64,000 nt of DNA, taken from NCBI RefSeq assembly GCF_003031405.1, contig NZ_CP020469.1, positions 558,001 through 622,000 on the forward strand. Reading direction: 5' to 3'. Positions 53,831 to 63,001 of this stretch are shown piece after piece; position 1 is the first letter of the stretch, and each line of letters starts with the position of its first letter. Source of the DNA: Halomonas sp. 'Soap Lake #6'. GTDB taxonomy: Bacteria; Pseudomonadota; Gammaproteobacteria; Pseudomonadales; Halomonadaceae. A program made the translations under genes and the position numbers. The notes under the pieces were generated by a model, which ran no database searches, was not told where the DNA came from, and was given only the letters and a program-made list of their open reading frames with translations.

Positions 53831-55600
53831 ATGTCGCTGGATGCTTGGATCGCAGTTGGGGTGGTACTCACTATCTTCCCGCTGATGGCGCTATCGCGCC
53901 TTGGCCCAGATATTATTCTGCTTGGCGCAGTAGTGGTATTAATGACCTTGGGGGTTATCAACCCAGAGCAGGCGTTGGGCGGCTTTTCAAATAGCGGCCT
54001 GTTTACTGTGGCGTTTATGTACGTGCTGGTGGCTAGCATTCGCGAAACTGGCGGTATTGATCTGATTATTCGTTATGTACTGGGTCGACCTCGGGGGGAG
54101 CGGGGCGCACTTGTGCGACTGCTGTTGCCAGTGGCTTCCTTAAGTGGGTTTCTCAATAACACTCCCGTAGTAGCCACCTATATTCCAGCGGTAATGAGTT
54201 GGAGCCGACGGCTACGGCTCTCCCCGCAGCGGCTTTTGATGCCGCTGAGTTTTGCGTCAATTTTAGGTGGAACTATCACTTTATTCGGTACCAGTACTAA
54301 CTTGGTGGTGCATGGGCTGCTGGTCGACCGATACCCCAATCTTGCCATGGGGCTGTTTGATTTAGCCTGGGTGGGTATTCCTGTTGCAGTGGCTGGGCTT
54401 ACTTACCTGATCTTGCTTGGGCCACGGCTAATGCCTTCTCGCGAGGGAATGGCAAAAGCGTTTGCCAATCCCCGTGAGTTCACGATTGAAATGGAAGTTG
54501 ATCCTGCAGGGGTGCTGGTTGATCGCACTGTGGAAGAGGCTGGACTACGCCATTTGCAGGAGCTTTTCCTGGTAGAAATTGAGCGTGCAGGCAATGTGGT
54601 GAGCGTAGTGGGCCCAGGGGAGCGTCTAAAAGCAGGGGACCGGCTAGTCTTTGTGGGTACGTCTGATGCTGCTGTTGAGCTGCAGCAGATTCGTGGTTTG
54701 ATACCTTCTCGTGATGGCGCTTCCAGCTTGGAAAAAGAGTTTAACGAGCGCCGGTTGGTAGAAGCAGTGGTGTCCAGCCAGTGTCAGTTTATCGGCCAGC
54801 GTATCCGAGATGGGCGCTTTAGAACCCTGTATGGCGCCGCTGTTCTGGCTGTTTGCCGAGGCGGCGAACGGGTAACGGGTAACCTGGGGCAAGTTCGTTT
54901 GCAGCCTGCCGATGTGCTGCTGCTGGAAGCACGCCCGCCATTTATTGAGCGCCACCGTCAATCAAAAGACTTTCTGCTAATTAGTGAGCTAAACGGCGCA
55001 GCGCGTCCGGTGCATGAAAAGGCTCCGCTGGCCTGGGCGATTCTATTGGGTGCTGTGCTGCTGGCAGCGTTAGGCGTATTGAGTATGCTAAACGCTGCCA
55101 TGCTTGGGGCTGCGCTGGTGCTATTAACCGGTTGCTGCACAGTGGGGGCTGCCAAGCGAGGGTTGGATACCCAAGTGCTGTTGACCATTGCCGCCTCTTT
55201 TGGCGTAGGCGCGGCGTTGCAAAGCTCAGGAGCTGCCGATGAAATCGCCGGAGGAGTCCTTTCCCTTGTGGCAGGTAACCCACTGTTACTGCTAATTGGC
55301 ACTTACTGTGTCGTTGCGCTACTCACGGAGCTGGTCACCAACAATGCCGCTGCGGTAATCATCTTTCCGGTGGTGATGGCAGCAGCAGAAAGCCTGGGAG
55401 TTAACCCTATGCCCTATGTAGTGGCTGTGATGTTCGCTGCTTCGGCTAGCTTTCTTACGCCAATTGGCTATCAAACCAACTTAATGGTGTATGGGCCAGG
55501 TGGCTATCGCATCAGCGACTTTTTACGCGTTGGGGCTGGCTTGAATCTACTTACAGGGGCGATTGCCCTGACGCTTATTCCGTTAGTTTGGCCGTTTTAA
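53831..55600 (+). CDS. SLC13-family permease with two TrkA-C (RCK_C) domains
   Basis: 589 residues. Two membrane halves flank a cytoplasmic region (about 210-385) containing two TrkA-C domains (for example MEVDPAGVLVDRTVEEAGL and GERLKAGDRLVFVGT). The motifs SGFLNNTPVVATYIPAVMSW and LVTNNAAAVIIFPVV are the paired substrate/sodium motifs of this group, with SFLTPIGYQTNLMVYGPGGY near the end. The family moves anions such as sulfate or dicarboxylates with sodium. The substrate is not evident. Confidence 0.9.
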   Translation: MSLDAWIAVGVVLTIFPLMALSRLGPDIILLGAVVVLMTLGVINPEQALGGFSNSGLFTVAFMYVLVASIRETGGIDLIIRYVLGRPRGERGALVRLLLPVASLSGFLNNTPVVATYIPAVMSWSRRLRLSPQRLLMPLSFASILGGTITLFGTSTNLVVHGLLVDRYPNLAMGLFDLAWVGIPVAVAGLTYLILLGPRLMPSREGMAKAFANPREFTIEMEVDPAGVLVDRTVEEAGLRHLQELFLVEIERAGNVVSVVGPGERLKAGDRLVFVGTSDAAVELQQIRGLIPSRDGASSLEKEFNERRLVEAVVSSQCQFIGQRIRDGRFRTLYGAAVLAVCRGGERVTGNLGQVRLQPADVLLLEARPPFIERHRQSKDFLLISELNGAARPVHEKAPLAWAILLGAVLLAALGVLSMLNAAMLGAALVLLTGCCTVGAAKRGLDTQVLLTIAASFGVGAALQSSGAADEIAGGVLSLVAGNPLLLLIGTYCVVALLTELVTNNAAAVIIFPVVMAAAESLGVNPMPYVVAVMFAASASFLTPIGYQTNLMVYGPGGYRISDFLRVGAGLNLLTGAIALTLIPLVWPF

Positions 55601-55673
55601 GCTGACAATAACTCGCTGTTAACGCTGCTTTGCGCTAGGGTGGCGTTTTTAAATTCAGCAAGGAATCAACTCC

Positions 55674-56339
55674 ATGACAGCCCCTGGCGAACTGATTATT
55701 GAGCCGCAAAATGGTCAACCCGCCGATGCGTGTGTGTTTATTATTCATGGCTTAGGTGCCGATGGGCATGACTTTGAGCCGTTGGTGCCTGCGCTGACGC
55801 TACCCAGAGATGCCCATGTGCGCTTTATTATGCCCCATGCGCCGCGCTTACCAGTGACCATTAATGGTGGCATGGTGATGCCTGCTTGGTATGACATCCT
55901 GGCGATGGATTTGGGGCGCCGAGTGGATGAAGAGCAGCTGAAAAAGTCTGCTGAGAGGATTCAGGCGCTCATTCAAGAGCAGATTGATCAAGGTATTGAT
56001 AGCCAAAGAATTATTGTGGCTGGCTTTTCCCAGGGCGGAGCTGTTGCCTACCAAGCTGCGCTATCGTTCCCACAGCCACTAGGTGGCTTGTTGGCAATGT
56101 CGACCTACTTTGCTACTGCCGATAGCATAGCGCTTGCCGAAGCCAATCGGCACATTCCTATTGAGGTTCACCACGGTAATTTTGACCCTATTGTGCCGGA
56201 AACCTTAGGCCGCAGCGGGGTCGAGAGCTTAAAAGCAATGGGCTATGGCGCTAACTACCGCTTGTACCCGATGGCTCATGCGCTTTGCCCCCAGCAGGTG
56301 GGCGATATTGGCCGCTGGCTGAGTGAACGGTTAGCGTAG
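55674..56339 (+). CDS. Alpha/beta-hydrolase carboxylesterase (phospholipase/thioesterase type)
   Basis: 221 residues, the usual size of the carboxylesterase/acyl-protein thioesterase family. The catalytic triad is visible: Ser119 in AGFSQGGAVAY, Asp172 in HGNFDPIVP and His203 in YPMAHALCP. The oxyanion region is IIHGLGADGHDF. It is a soluble cytoplasmic esterase of broad substrate range. Confidence 0.92.
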   Translation: MTAPGELIIEPQNGQPADACVFIIHGLGADGHDFEPLVPALTLPRDAHVRFIMPHAPRLPVTINGGMVMPAWYDILAMDLGRRVDEEQLKKSAERIQALIQEQIDQGIDSQRIIVAGFSQGGAVAYQAALSFPQPLGGLLAMSTYFATADSIALAEANRHIPIEVHHGNFDPIVPETLGRSGVESLKAMGYGANYRLYPMAHALCPQQVGDIGRWLSERLA

Positions 56340-56413
56340 GCCGCGTCGACAAGCACCTAAAAGGTAGGCAAAGTAATTACTTCCATAGCCGATGCAAGGA
56401 ATAGCGAAGGCGC

Positions 56414-57115
56414 ATGATAGCTTCTTTTAACTTAATAGAAGGGGGGCTGGCGCTCTGCTTATGTGTAGCTGCGCTAGCCTGCTTGTTTGATCGCCACCTG
56501 TTACGGGCTAGCTGCCTGTTTGTGGTGTTCGCGCTATTCATGACATTTGCATGGTGGTGGTTGGAGGCTCCCTGGCTCGCTGTAGCTGAGCTGATATTAG
56601 GAGCGTTGCTAACCGGTGCGAGCCTTTTTTATGCGTTAAGGGCCTACCGTCTAAAGGGCACCGCTCTCAGCCATAGAGCAAATATCACACCGTATTACGA
56701 TAGCTTTCGTGGTTCGTGGCCCCATGGCCTTACACGTACCCTGTTGGCGCTGGCGTGGTGTTTTATGATGTGGGGGGCAATTCGTTTTGTAATGCCCGAG
56801 ATGGTCTACTCCCCTACGGAACATCCTCTTGTGCTGGCGGCGATTGTCATTGCAGCCACGGCTATGGGGGCGTTTGCGCTCCATCGCCATCTACTGCGTC
56901 GTTTGCTCGCCTTCAATATTCTTGGCTCGGGTGTATTTCTGTTACTTGCTGGTATGGCAGGCACCGAGGGGGGCGCTCAAGCATTAATTAGTGTCGGTTT
57001 GGCGATTGCATGGTTGGGCTCTCTACTGGGCGCGCTACTGATCCGACACCTGTTTCTACTCGAAGGCACGAACGCTCTAGGTCACGATAGTAAGGCCAAG
57101 GAGCAGTCCAAATGA
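56414..57115 (+). CDS. Fused MbhD/DUF4040-like and MnhC/NuoK-like membrane subunit
   Basis: 233 residues with about seven helices. Residues 1-80 match the MbhD/DUF4040 pattern (Glu51 and Glu59 in WLEAPWLAVAELILGALLTG). After a loop, the C-terminal helices (LLAFNILGSGVFLLLAG, GAQALISVGLAIAWLGSL) resemble MnhC/NuoK. In Mrp-type antiporters the homologous parts are separate or joined differently. The stop overlaps the next start by 4 bases. It would form the small-subunit core beside the three large subunits. Confidence 0.72.
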   Translation: MIASFNLIEGGLALCLCVAALACLFDRHLLRASCLFVVFALFMTFAWWWLEAPWLAVAELILGALLTGASLFYALRAYRLKGTALSHRANITPYYDSFRGSWPHGLTRTLLALAWCFMMWGAIRFVMPEMVYSPTEHPLVLAAIVIAATAMGAFALHRHLLRRLLAFNILGSGVFLLLAGMAGTEGGAQALISVGLAIAWLGSLLGALLIRHLFLLEGTNALGHDSKAKEQSK

Positions 57116-58602
57116 CTTGGCGGTTTGGTCTGACGGAAGCTACTTTCGAGCCGCTTTGGCTAACCCATTGGGCATTAGCAGCAACGCTAGCACTGCCGAT
57201 TCTATTTGGCCTATTAGGAGCGCTGTTTTCGCCTCGGCGGACGCTGCCTGTTGCGCTTGTCTGTGTACCCATTCTACTGGCTGGTGTGCTGTTACTGATC
57301 GGGTACCAGCAGGCAGGGCTATTGCGTTGGCAGTGGCACGTAGCGGGAGTAACAGTATCACTTCGTCTGGGTGGGGTTAGTGTCCTAATGTTACTGGTTA
57401 CCCAGTGGGTAGGCGCTGCCGCTGCACTATATACGCCGGGGCATCTGCGGTTGACGAACCCAGGCAAGCAGGCGCGCTGGTTGTGGCCGTTAATGGGCAT
57501 GTTGATAAGCTCACTTTCTTTGATTTGGCTCGCGGCAGATTTGTTAACGCTCTATGCCGCCCTTGAGCTGATGGGATTGGCGGCGGTAGGCATGCTACTG
57601 CTGTCGGGGAAGCTTGCAGCGCTACAGGCCGGTATGCGCTATTTATTGCTGGCGCTGGTAGGGTCGCTGGCTTACTTACTTGGCGTTGTCTTAGTGCTGG
57701 GTTACTGGGGACAACTGGATTTACAGGCGCTGGCCGAAGTGGTTGAGCCTGGCCCAGTCGCTTGGATAGCCGCCGCACTTATAGGAGCAGGCTTAGCGCT
57801 AAAAGCGGCTCTATTCCCGTTGCATGGTTGGTTAACTCCAGTGCATGAAAGTGCCTGGACACCTGTAAGTGCGCTACACGCCGCGTTAGTGGTTAAAGCT
57901 TCGCTATTCATTTTGGTTATGTTGTGGAGCATTTTGCTCCCCAGTTCGCTATTTGCACCTCGTTTTGTTGCTTGGCTAGGTATGTTGGCGATTGTTTGGG
58001 GCGGTCTTGTGGCATGGCGGTCTGACTCTCTCAAGACCCTAGTTGCTTCGTCCACCGTGGCGCAGCTGGGGTACTTGATGGTGGCTTTCCCCCTGTTAAT
58101 AGGGCCAGACATCCCCCCTTTACCGAAGGCCCTGGCCTGGGAGGGCTTTTGGCTGCAACTGATAGGCCACGCGCTAGCCAAAGCCGCAATGTTTATGGCA
58201 GCGGGTAATTTGATTCTTGCGACGGGTGAAAGCTCTTTGAAGGGACTTGCAGGTACTAGCCGTCGTTTGCCGCTTTCATTGCTGATTTTCGGTATTGCCT
58301 CCGTGACGCTCATGGGCTTACCGCCCAGCTCGGGCTTTACGGCGAAGTGGCTGCTTCTACAGGCCATGGTGATGACCCAGCAATGGGTTGCTGTGGTGGC
58401 ACTATTGATGGGGACGTTATTAACAGCGGCCTATGTATTTCGGGTGTTCCGCTACTCATTTGATGAAACGGCGCCGAGGCACCACTATCAGCCGCTGGCA
58501 CCAAGTATGGACTTAGTGGCGCTAGCGCTTGCACTGGCGGCGTTTGCGCTTGGTTTGCTGGCACATCTGCCATTAACCTTGCTGCAAGGAGATGGGGTAT
58601 GA
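57112..58602 (+). CDS. Proton-conducting antiporter/complex-I-like subunit, first of three (MrpD/NuoN-like)
   Basis: 496 residues with about 14 membrane helices. The conserved helix-5 glutamate is Glu152 (YAALELMGLAA), and the helix-7 and helix-8 lysines are Lys231 (LALKAALFPLHGWL) and Lys262 (ALVVKASLF). These residues form the proton path in NuoL/M/N and MrpA/D. It is coupled by overlap to genes on both sides. No NADH or hydrogen-oxidising module is in the window. Confidence 0.86.
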   Translation: MTWRFGLTEATFEPLWLTHWALAATLALPILFGLLGALFSPRRTLPVALVCVPILLAGVLLLIGYQQAGLLRWQWHVAGVTVSLRLGGVSVLMLLVTQWVGAAAALYTPGHLRLTNPGKQARWLWPLMGMLISSLSLIWLAADLLTLYAALELMGLAAVGMLLLSGKLAALQAGMRYLLLALVGSLAYLLGVVLVLGYWGQLDLQALAEVVEPGPVAWIAAALIGAGLALKAALFPLHGWLTPVHESAWTPVSALHAALVVKASLFILVMLWSILLPSSLFAPRFVAWLGMLAIVWGGLVAWRSDSLKTLVASSTVAQLGYLMVAFPLLIGPDIPPLPKALAWEGFWLQLIGHALAKAAMFMAAGNLILATGESSLKGLAGTSRRLPLSLLIFGIASVTLMGLPPSSGFTAKWLLLQAMVMTQQWVAVVALLMGTLLTAAYVFRVFRYSFDETAPRHHYQPLAPSMDLVALALALAAFALGLLAHLPLTLLQGDGV

Positions 58603-60104
58603 ACGCAGCATGGTTACCACTCGCCACGCTGGCAACCTCTATTTTGGCGGCTGTGGTTATTTTTCTGCTGCCAGAGGAGTCACGCCGACTGCGGACCGGC
58701 ATCAATTTAGCAGCGGCGGTCAGTAAAATTATTCTTGTGGCGCTAATGGTCGGGCGTGTTTCCCAAGGCTACCAAGATACCTTTAGTTTCCAGATTGTCG
58801 GTGGTATTGACTTTGTGCTGCGAGCCGATGCGTTAGGGGTAATGTTTGCCGGCCTATCGTCACTGTTGTGGCTGTGCACCACGATCTATGCCATTGGCTA
58901 CTTGGAAGGAGCGGCTAACCGTAAGCGCTTTTTCGGCTTCTTTAGCTTATGTGTTGCCAGTACTTTAGGTATCGCGTTAGCAGGCAATCTGTTTACTTTT
59001 CTGATTTTCTACGAAATGTTGACGCTATCCACTTACCCGTTAGTGGTTCATGCAGGTACTGCAAAAGCCTTGGCGGCAGGGCGGGTTTACTTACGCTACA
59101 CGCTGACAGGTGGGGTGGTGTTACTGCTGGGCGCAGTGATGCTCTATAGCCTAACTGGCGACCACTCATTTGCATCCGAACGGGGGTTAGCACCCTATTT
59201 AAATGATCACCGTGGCCTGCTGACGCTGATCTTTGTGCTGCTGGTGGGAGGGCTAGCTGTTAAAGCTGCCATGGTGCCACTCCATGGCTGGTTACCGAGG
59301 GCGATGGTGGCGCCTGCGCCCGTCAGTGCACTGCTACATGCTGTTGCGGTCGTGAAAGCCGGCGCGTTTGGCATTATGCGGATTATCTATGATCTGTATG
59401 GGATTGAGTTGAGCGTTGAGCTAGGCGTTACCACGGCGTTGGCTATCGCCGCTTCCATCACCATTATCTATGGCTCGCTAAGGGCAATTGCTCAGCATGA
59501 GCTTAAGCCCCGATTGGCGTTTTCCACTATCAGCCAAGTCTCCTACGTCGTGCTTGGGGTCAGTTTGTTTGGCCCGTTCGGTACCATCGGGGCGCTTGTC
59601 CATCTGTTGCACCAGGGGTTGATGAAAGTAACGCTGTTTTTTTGTGCGGGTAATTACGCCGAAGAACTGGGTATTCATCGGATTGACGAAATGGACGGCG
59701 CAGGCAAGCGCATGCCGCTTACCAGCATCGCGTTTACCGTGGGGGCGCTGGGGATGATTGGACTGCCCCCTGTTGCTGGATTTATTACTAAATGGTACCT
59801 GGGTATCGGTGCCATACAGGCGGATATGTACTGGGTGGTGGCCGTGCTGGTGGCGAGCAGTACCTTAAATGCTCTTTATTTTCTACCCATCGTGCACCGG
59901 CTATGGTTTCGCCAGGGGCCTGCACATGGTTTCGGGGAATGGCCAAAGGAGCAGCGGCTTGGGCGACTCGAAACTCATGGTTGGCTGTTATGGCCTGCGG
60001 TTTTTACTGCCCTGGTAAGCATTGGGGCAGGGCTGCTGGCAGGGCTGCCGTTTAGCCCGCTAGATTGGGCAACGCGGGTTGCGGTTGGGGAGTATCTGCC
60101 ATGA
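58599..60104 (+). CDS. Proton-conducting antiporter/complex-I-like subunit, second of three (MrpD/NuoM-like)
   Basis: 501 residues. The full set of channel residues is present: Glu139 in FLIFYEMLTLSTYPLVV, Lys222 in GLAVKAAMVPLHGWLPRAMV, and Lys253 in AVVKAGAFG. The classic PAPVSALLHA loop follows. This is the most typical of the three large subunits. The start overlaps the previous stop by 4 bases. Confidence 0.9.
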   Translation: MNAAWLPLATLATSILAAVVIFLLPEESRRLRTGINLAAAVSKIILVALMVGRVSQGYQDTFSFQIVGGIDFVLRADALGVMFAGLSSLLWLCTTIYAIGYLEGAANRKRFFGFFSLCVASTLGIALAGNLFTFLIFYEMLTLSTYPLVVHAGTAKALAAGRVYLRYTLTGGVVLLLGAVMLYSLTGDHSFASERGLAPYLNDHRGLLTLIFVLLVGGLAVKAAMVPLHGWLPRAMVAPAPVSALLHAVAVVKAGAFGIMRIIYDLYGIELSVELGVTTALAIAASITIIYGSLRAIAQHELKPRLAFSTISQVSYVVLGVSLFGPFGTIGALVHLLHQGLMKVTLFFCAGNYAEELGIHRIDEMDGAGKRMPLTSIAFTVGALGMIGLPPVAGFITKWYLGIGAIQADMYWVVAVLVASSTLNALYFLPIVHRLWFRQGPAHGFGEWPKEQRLGRLETHGWLLWPAVFTALVSIGAGLLAGLPFSPLDWATRVAVGEYLP

Positions 60105-61873
60105 TGACGCTGCTTTTACTAGCTGCGTTGCTCTGGCCGCTATGCGCGGCGGGTAATGTTGTCTGGCAGGCTTATCAAACACCATCGGCTAGGCGCAATT
60201 ACTTTCCCCTGGTGTGGCTAACCGCTTCTTGGCCTGCGCTGCTGCTGGCTTATGGCGGTGAAGCACACTGGAGTATAGAAGCCTGGATGCTGGGGGGAGA
60301 ATGGGGGCTCAATGCCATTAGTCGTCCGTGGCTTGCGTTTACCGCTCTGCTATGGAGTGTGGCCGCCGTCCATGGGCGGGGGTATTTTGTTGCTGAGCAG
60401 GCAAAGGCTCAGGCGGGAGATCAGGATGCCGAGCGCCGCTTACTGCGTCTTGCGCTGTTCTGGCCGCTTACCTTTGTGGGTAATGTTCTGCTCATTATTG
60501 CCCAAGATATTGCCAGCTTTTATTTAGGCTTCGCGCTGATGACGTTTGCGGCGTATGCCCTTGTCGTGCATAGCGGCAGCCAGCAGGCCCGCTTGGGAGC
60601 TAGGGCATATTTAATCTTAGCTGTAATAGGTGAAGGGTTGATCCTGGGTGGTTTGCTATGGGCGGCAGGTACGGCAGAAACGCTCATGCTAGAAGGTGTG
60701 CGTGAGGGTATTGCCGCTGCTGACCATGGGGCCATTATGGCGTTACTGCTATGGCTTGGGTTTGGCGTAAAAGCAGGAGTGATTGGTCTACATGTTTGGC
60801 TACCGCTGGCTCATCCTGTGGCACCGGCCCCAGCGAGTGCGGTACTTAGTGGCGCTATGATTAAGGCTGGGCTACTAGGCTGGCTGTACGTACTGCCACT
60901 GGGGGCAGAAGGGCTTTCGCCGGGGCTAATCCTCCTTGGTAATGTAATGCTAACAGCGGGCATCGCTGCGGCGTTTGGCGCAGCACTTTTTGGTGTATGG
61001 CAACGCCATCCTAAAGCAGTGCTCGCGTACTCTAGTATTAGTCAAATGGGCATGTTAACTGCCATGGTAGCCATGGGGCTTGCTGCTCCTGCTGTGTGGC
61101 CACTACTGCTTCCCGGGGTGATACTGTTTGCAGCCCACCATGCGCTGGCGAAGGGGGCGTTGTTTATGGGAACCAGCATTAGTGACCATATGCCTCGCTG
61201 GCCAAAGCCACTGTTATTTGCGCTTATTGCCCTGCCGGGGGTATCGCTTACCGGTGCACTGGCAGCGGGTATGATCAGCAAGTGGGGGGTTAAACATGCT
61301 CTTTACGAGATGGACCATACTTACTTAATCATGCTGCTAACCTGGGCGGCAATAGGCACAGCGACGCTGGTCAGTGTATGCGTATGGCGACAGTGGCAGC
61401 AGTGTCAGCAAGGCGGCAGTAATGCTTTTCAATGGGGAGCATGGCTGGTTGCGTTAATCGCGGCACTTATCACCCCGTTATGGTTACCGCTCCCAGAAGG
61501 CAGCATTGTGCCACCGCCGTTGACTGAGTGGCTGGGGATTGTATGGCCATTTCCGGTAGGTGTTCTGCTCTTTGTGTCGGTCGCTTATTGGCTTCGCAAA
61601 GTAGGCGGCAAGGCACCACCGGCAGGCGATTTATGGTGGCTATATAGCCCGTTGGCGGCTCGCAGTGTGAAGGTGGCGCAAGTTATAGGAGCGAGATGTA
61701 AAGCAGTAAAGGGGGCGTGCGTTAATGTTGCACTAGCGGTTGAGCAGCATTCAATGGGGCAGTTAACGCGTCTGTTATCCAGTGAGACGTGGATGCGCCA
61801 TCATGGTAGCGGTTTAATGATGGCATTTGCGGTCGTCGTTGCGTTATTGCTGATCTGGGAAGGTATGCGATGA
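60101..61873 (+). CDS. Proton-conducting antiporter/complex-I-like subunit, third of three, lacking the helix-5 Glu
   Basis: 590 residues from the ATG at 60101, which overlaps the previous stop and has GGGGAG before it. Lys224 (FGVKAGVIGLHVWLP) and Lys255 (GAMIKAGLLG) are kept with the APAPASAVLS loop. The helix-5 position reads FYLGFALMTFAAYALVV, with Ala145 (codon GCG at 60533) where the family has Glu. About 80 extra C-terminal residues include an amphipathic stretch and a final helix, somewhat like the NuoL lateral arm. Confidence 0.84.
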   Translation: MMTLLLLAALLWPLCAAGNVVWQAYQTPSARRNYFPLVWLTASWPALLLAYGGEAHWSIEAWMLGGEWGLNAISRPWLAFTALLWSVAAVHGRGYFVAEQAKAQAGDQDAERRLLRLALFWPLTFVGNVLLIIAQDIASFYLGFALMTFAAYALVVHSGSQQARLGARAYLILAVIGEGLILGGLLWAAGTAETLMLEGVREGIAAADHGAIMALLLWLGFGVKAGVIGLHVWLPLAHPVAPAPASAVLSGAMIKAGLLGWLYVLPLGAEGLSPGLILLGNVMLTAGIAAAFGAALFGVWQRHPKAVLAYSSISQMGMLTAMVAMGLAAPAVWPLLLPGVILFAAHHALAKGALFMGTSISDHMPRWPKPLLFALIALPGVSLTGALAAGMISKWGVKHALYEMDHTYLIMLLTWAAIGTATLVSVCVWRQWQQCQQGGSNAFQWGAWLVALIAALITPLWLPLPEGSIVPPPLTEWLGIVWPFPVGVLLFVSVAYWLRKVGGKAPPAGDLWWLYSPLAARSVKVAQVIGARCKAVKGACVNVALAVEQHSMGQLTRLLSSETWMRHHGSGLMMAFAVVVALLLIWEGMR

Positions 61874-62904
61874 GCAAAGAGCATGACAAGCATCGCCAAC
61901 CTGGGCAAAAACAGCCTGGGGAAACTCGGCCTCGTGGTCGCCAAGCAACAACCCCGGATGATATTCCGCGCATAGGTTGGTATGACATTATTTGGCGAGT
62001 GATGCGCGCCGCGCGCCGCGACCGCATTACTATGTATGCTGCCAGTATTGCTTTTTATGCACTGTTAGCGCTTTTCCCTACCATTGCGGCGGTTATCTCG
62101 CTATGGGGATTACTGTTTGACCCAGTTGAAGCAGGGCGCCAACTGTATGAGATTGGTCGCTTCATGCCTCCTGATGCGGCAAATCTTATCGACCAGCAGG
62201 CTCAAGACGTGGTCGAGAACGCCCAACCTGGCAACGTAATGGCTGCACTTGCTGGGTTGGTAACGGCGATGTATATCGCTTCTAAAGGCGTATCTACCCT
62301 GGTTGTTGGTCTAAACGTAGTTTATGGTGAGCAGGAAAAACGACCGCCACTATGGCGCATTGTTGTGCTGATATCGCTGACGTTAGGCCTGATTGGAATG
62401 ACGCTGATTTCACTCGGCTTTATTGCAATTGTTCCTATGGTGGTGGACGTATTAGCGGTAGAACCTCCGTTGGATAGGGTACTGCAGTGGCTGCGCTGGC
62501 CTGCATTATTAGTCATCATGAGCGCCTTGATAGCGCTGTTATACCGCTTTGCTCCCTATCGCCGCTCTGCCAAGTGGCAGTGGTTAAGCTACGGTACGCT
62601 GTTTGCTACAGGAATGTGGCTGCTGGGGTCGGGTGGTTTATCGCTTTATGTGCGTTACTTCTCTACGTTTAGCGAGCTCTACGGCTCCCTTGGCGCCGTG
62701 GTGGCGTTAATGCTGTGGTTTTGGCTCTCAGCCTTTGTTGTGCTGTTTGGTGCGGAGGTAAACTGTGAAATGGAGCGCCAAACGTATCGCGATACAACCA
62801 TCGGAGAAGCACGGCCATTGGGTGAACGCGAAGCGTTTGCAGCCGATACGGTGGGGGTCGAAAACCCTTGGAAGGGAGACTCGTCTGATACTCCTCGCCA
62901 TTGA
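61870..62904 (+). CDS. YihY/BrkB family membrane protein
   Basis: 344 residues with about six membrane helices. The conserved MYAASIAFYALLALFPTIAA is near residue 55, and the closing GAVVALMLWFWLSAFVVLFGAEVN is clear. The family was once called ribonuclease BN, but that activity belongs to another protein and the role is unsettled. The start overlaps the third antiporter-like subunit stop by 4 bases, so it is part of the same operon. The hydrophilic N- and C-terminal tails are cytoplasmic by prediction. Confidence 0.9.
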   Translation: MSKEHDKHRQPGQKQPGETRPRGRQATTPDDIPRIGWYDIIWRVMRAARRDRITMYAASIAFYALLALFPTIAAVISLWGLLFDPVEAGRQLYEIGRFMPPDAANLIDQQAQDVVENAQPGNVMAALAGLVTAMYIASKGVSTLVVGLNVVYGEQEKRPPLWRIVVLISLTLGLIGMTLISLGFIAIVPMVVDVLAVEPPLDRVLQWLRWPALLVIMSALIALLYRFAPYRRSAKWQWLSYGTLFATGMWLLGSGGLSLYVRYFSTFSELYGSLGAVVALMLWFWLSAFVVLFGAEVNCEMERQTYRDTTIGEARPLGEREAFAADTVGVENPWKGDSSDTPRH

Positions 62905-62910
62905 AAGTTA

Positions 62911-62962
62911 AGTAAAAAGCGCCGCTAGCAAACTGTTGCGTGGTACAGGGTGCTGGCGGCGC
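62911..62962 (-). terminator. Terminator of the PhoH-family gene
   Basis: GCGCCGCTAGCA (62919-62930) pairs with 62951-62962, with one G-T pair, around a 20-base loop. On the minus strand TTTTTACTT follows. It lies about 40 bases after the PhoH stop. Confidence 0.6.
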
Positions 62963-63001
62963 CAGGGTTCAGCAAGTCCTCTTAATTAGTACGCCTCGGG
63001 G

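Noticed and set aside
56414..61873. Complete Mrp (Mnh) antiporter or hydrogenase-4 operon
   Set aside because: MnhE, MnhF and MnhG homologues and all hydrogenase or NADH-binding subunits are missing from the run.
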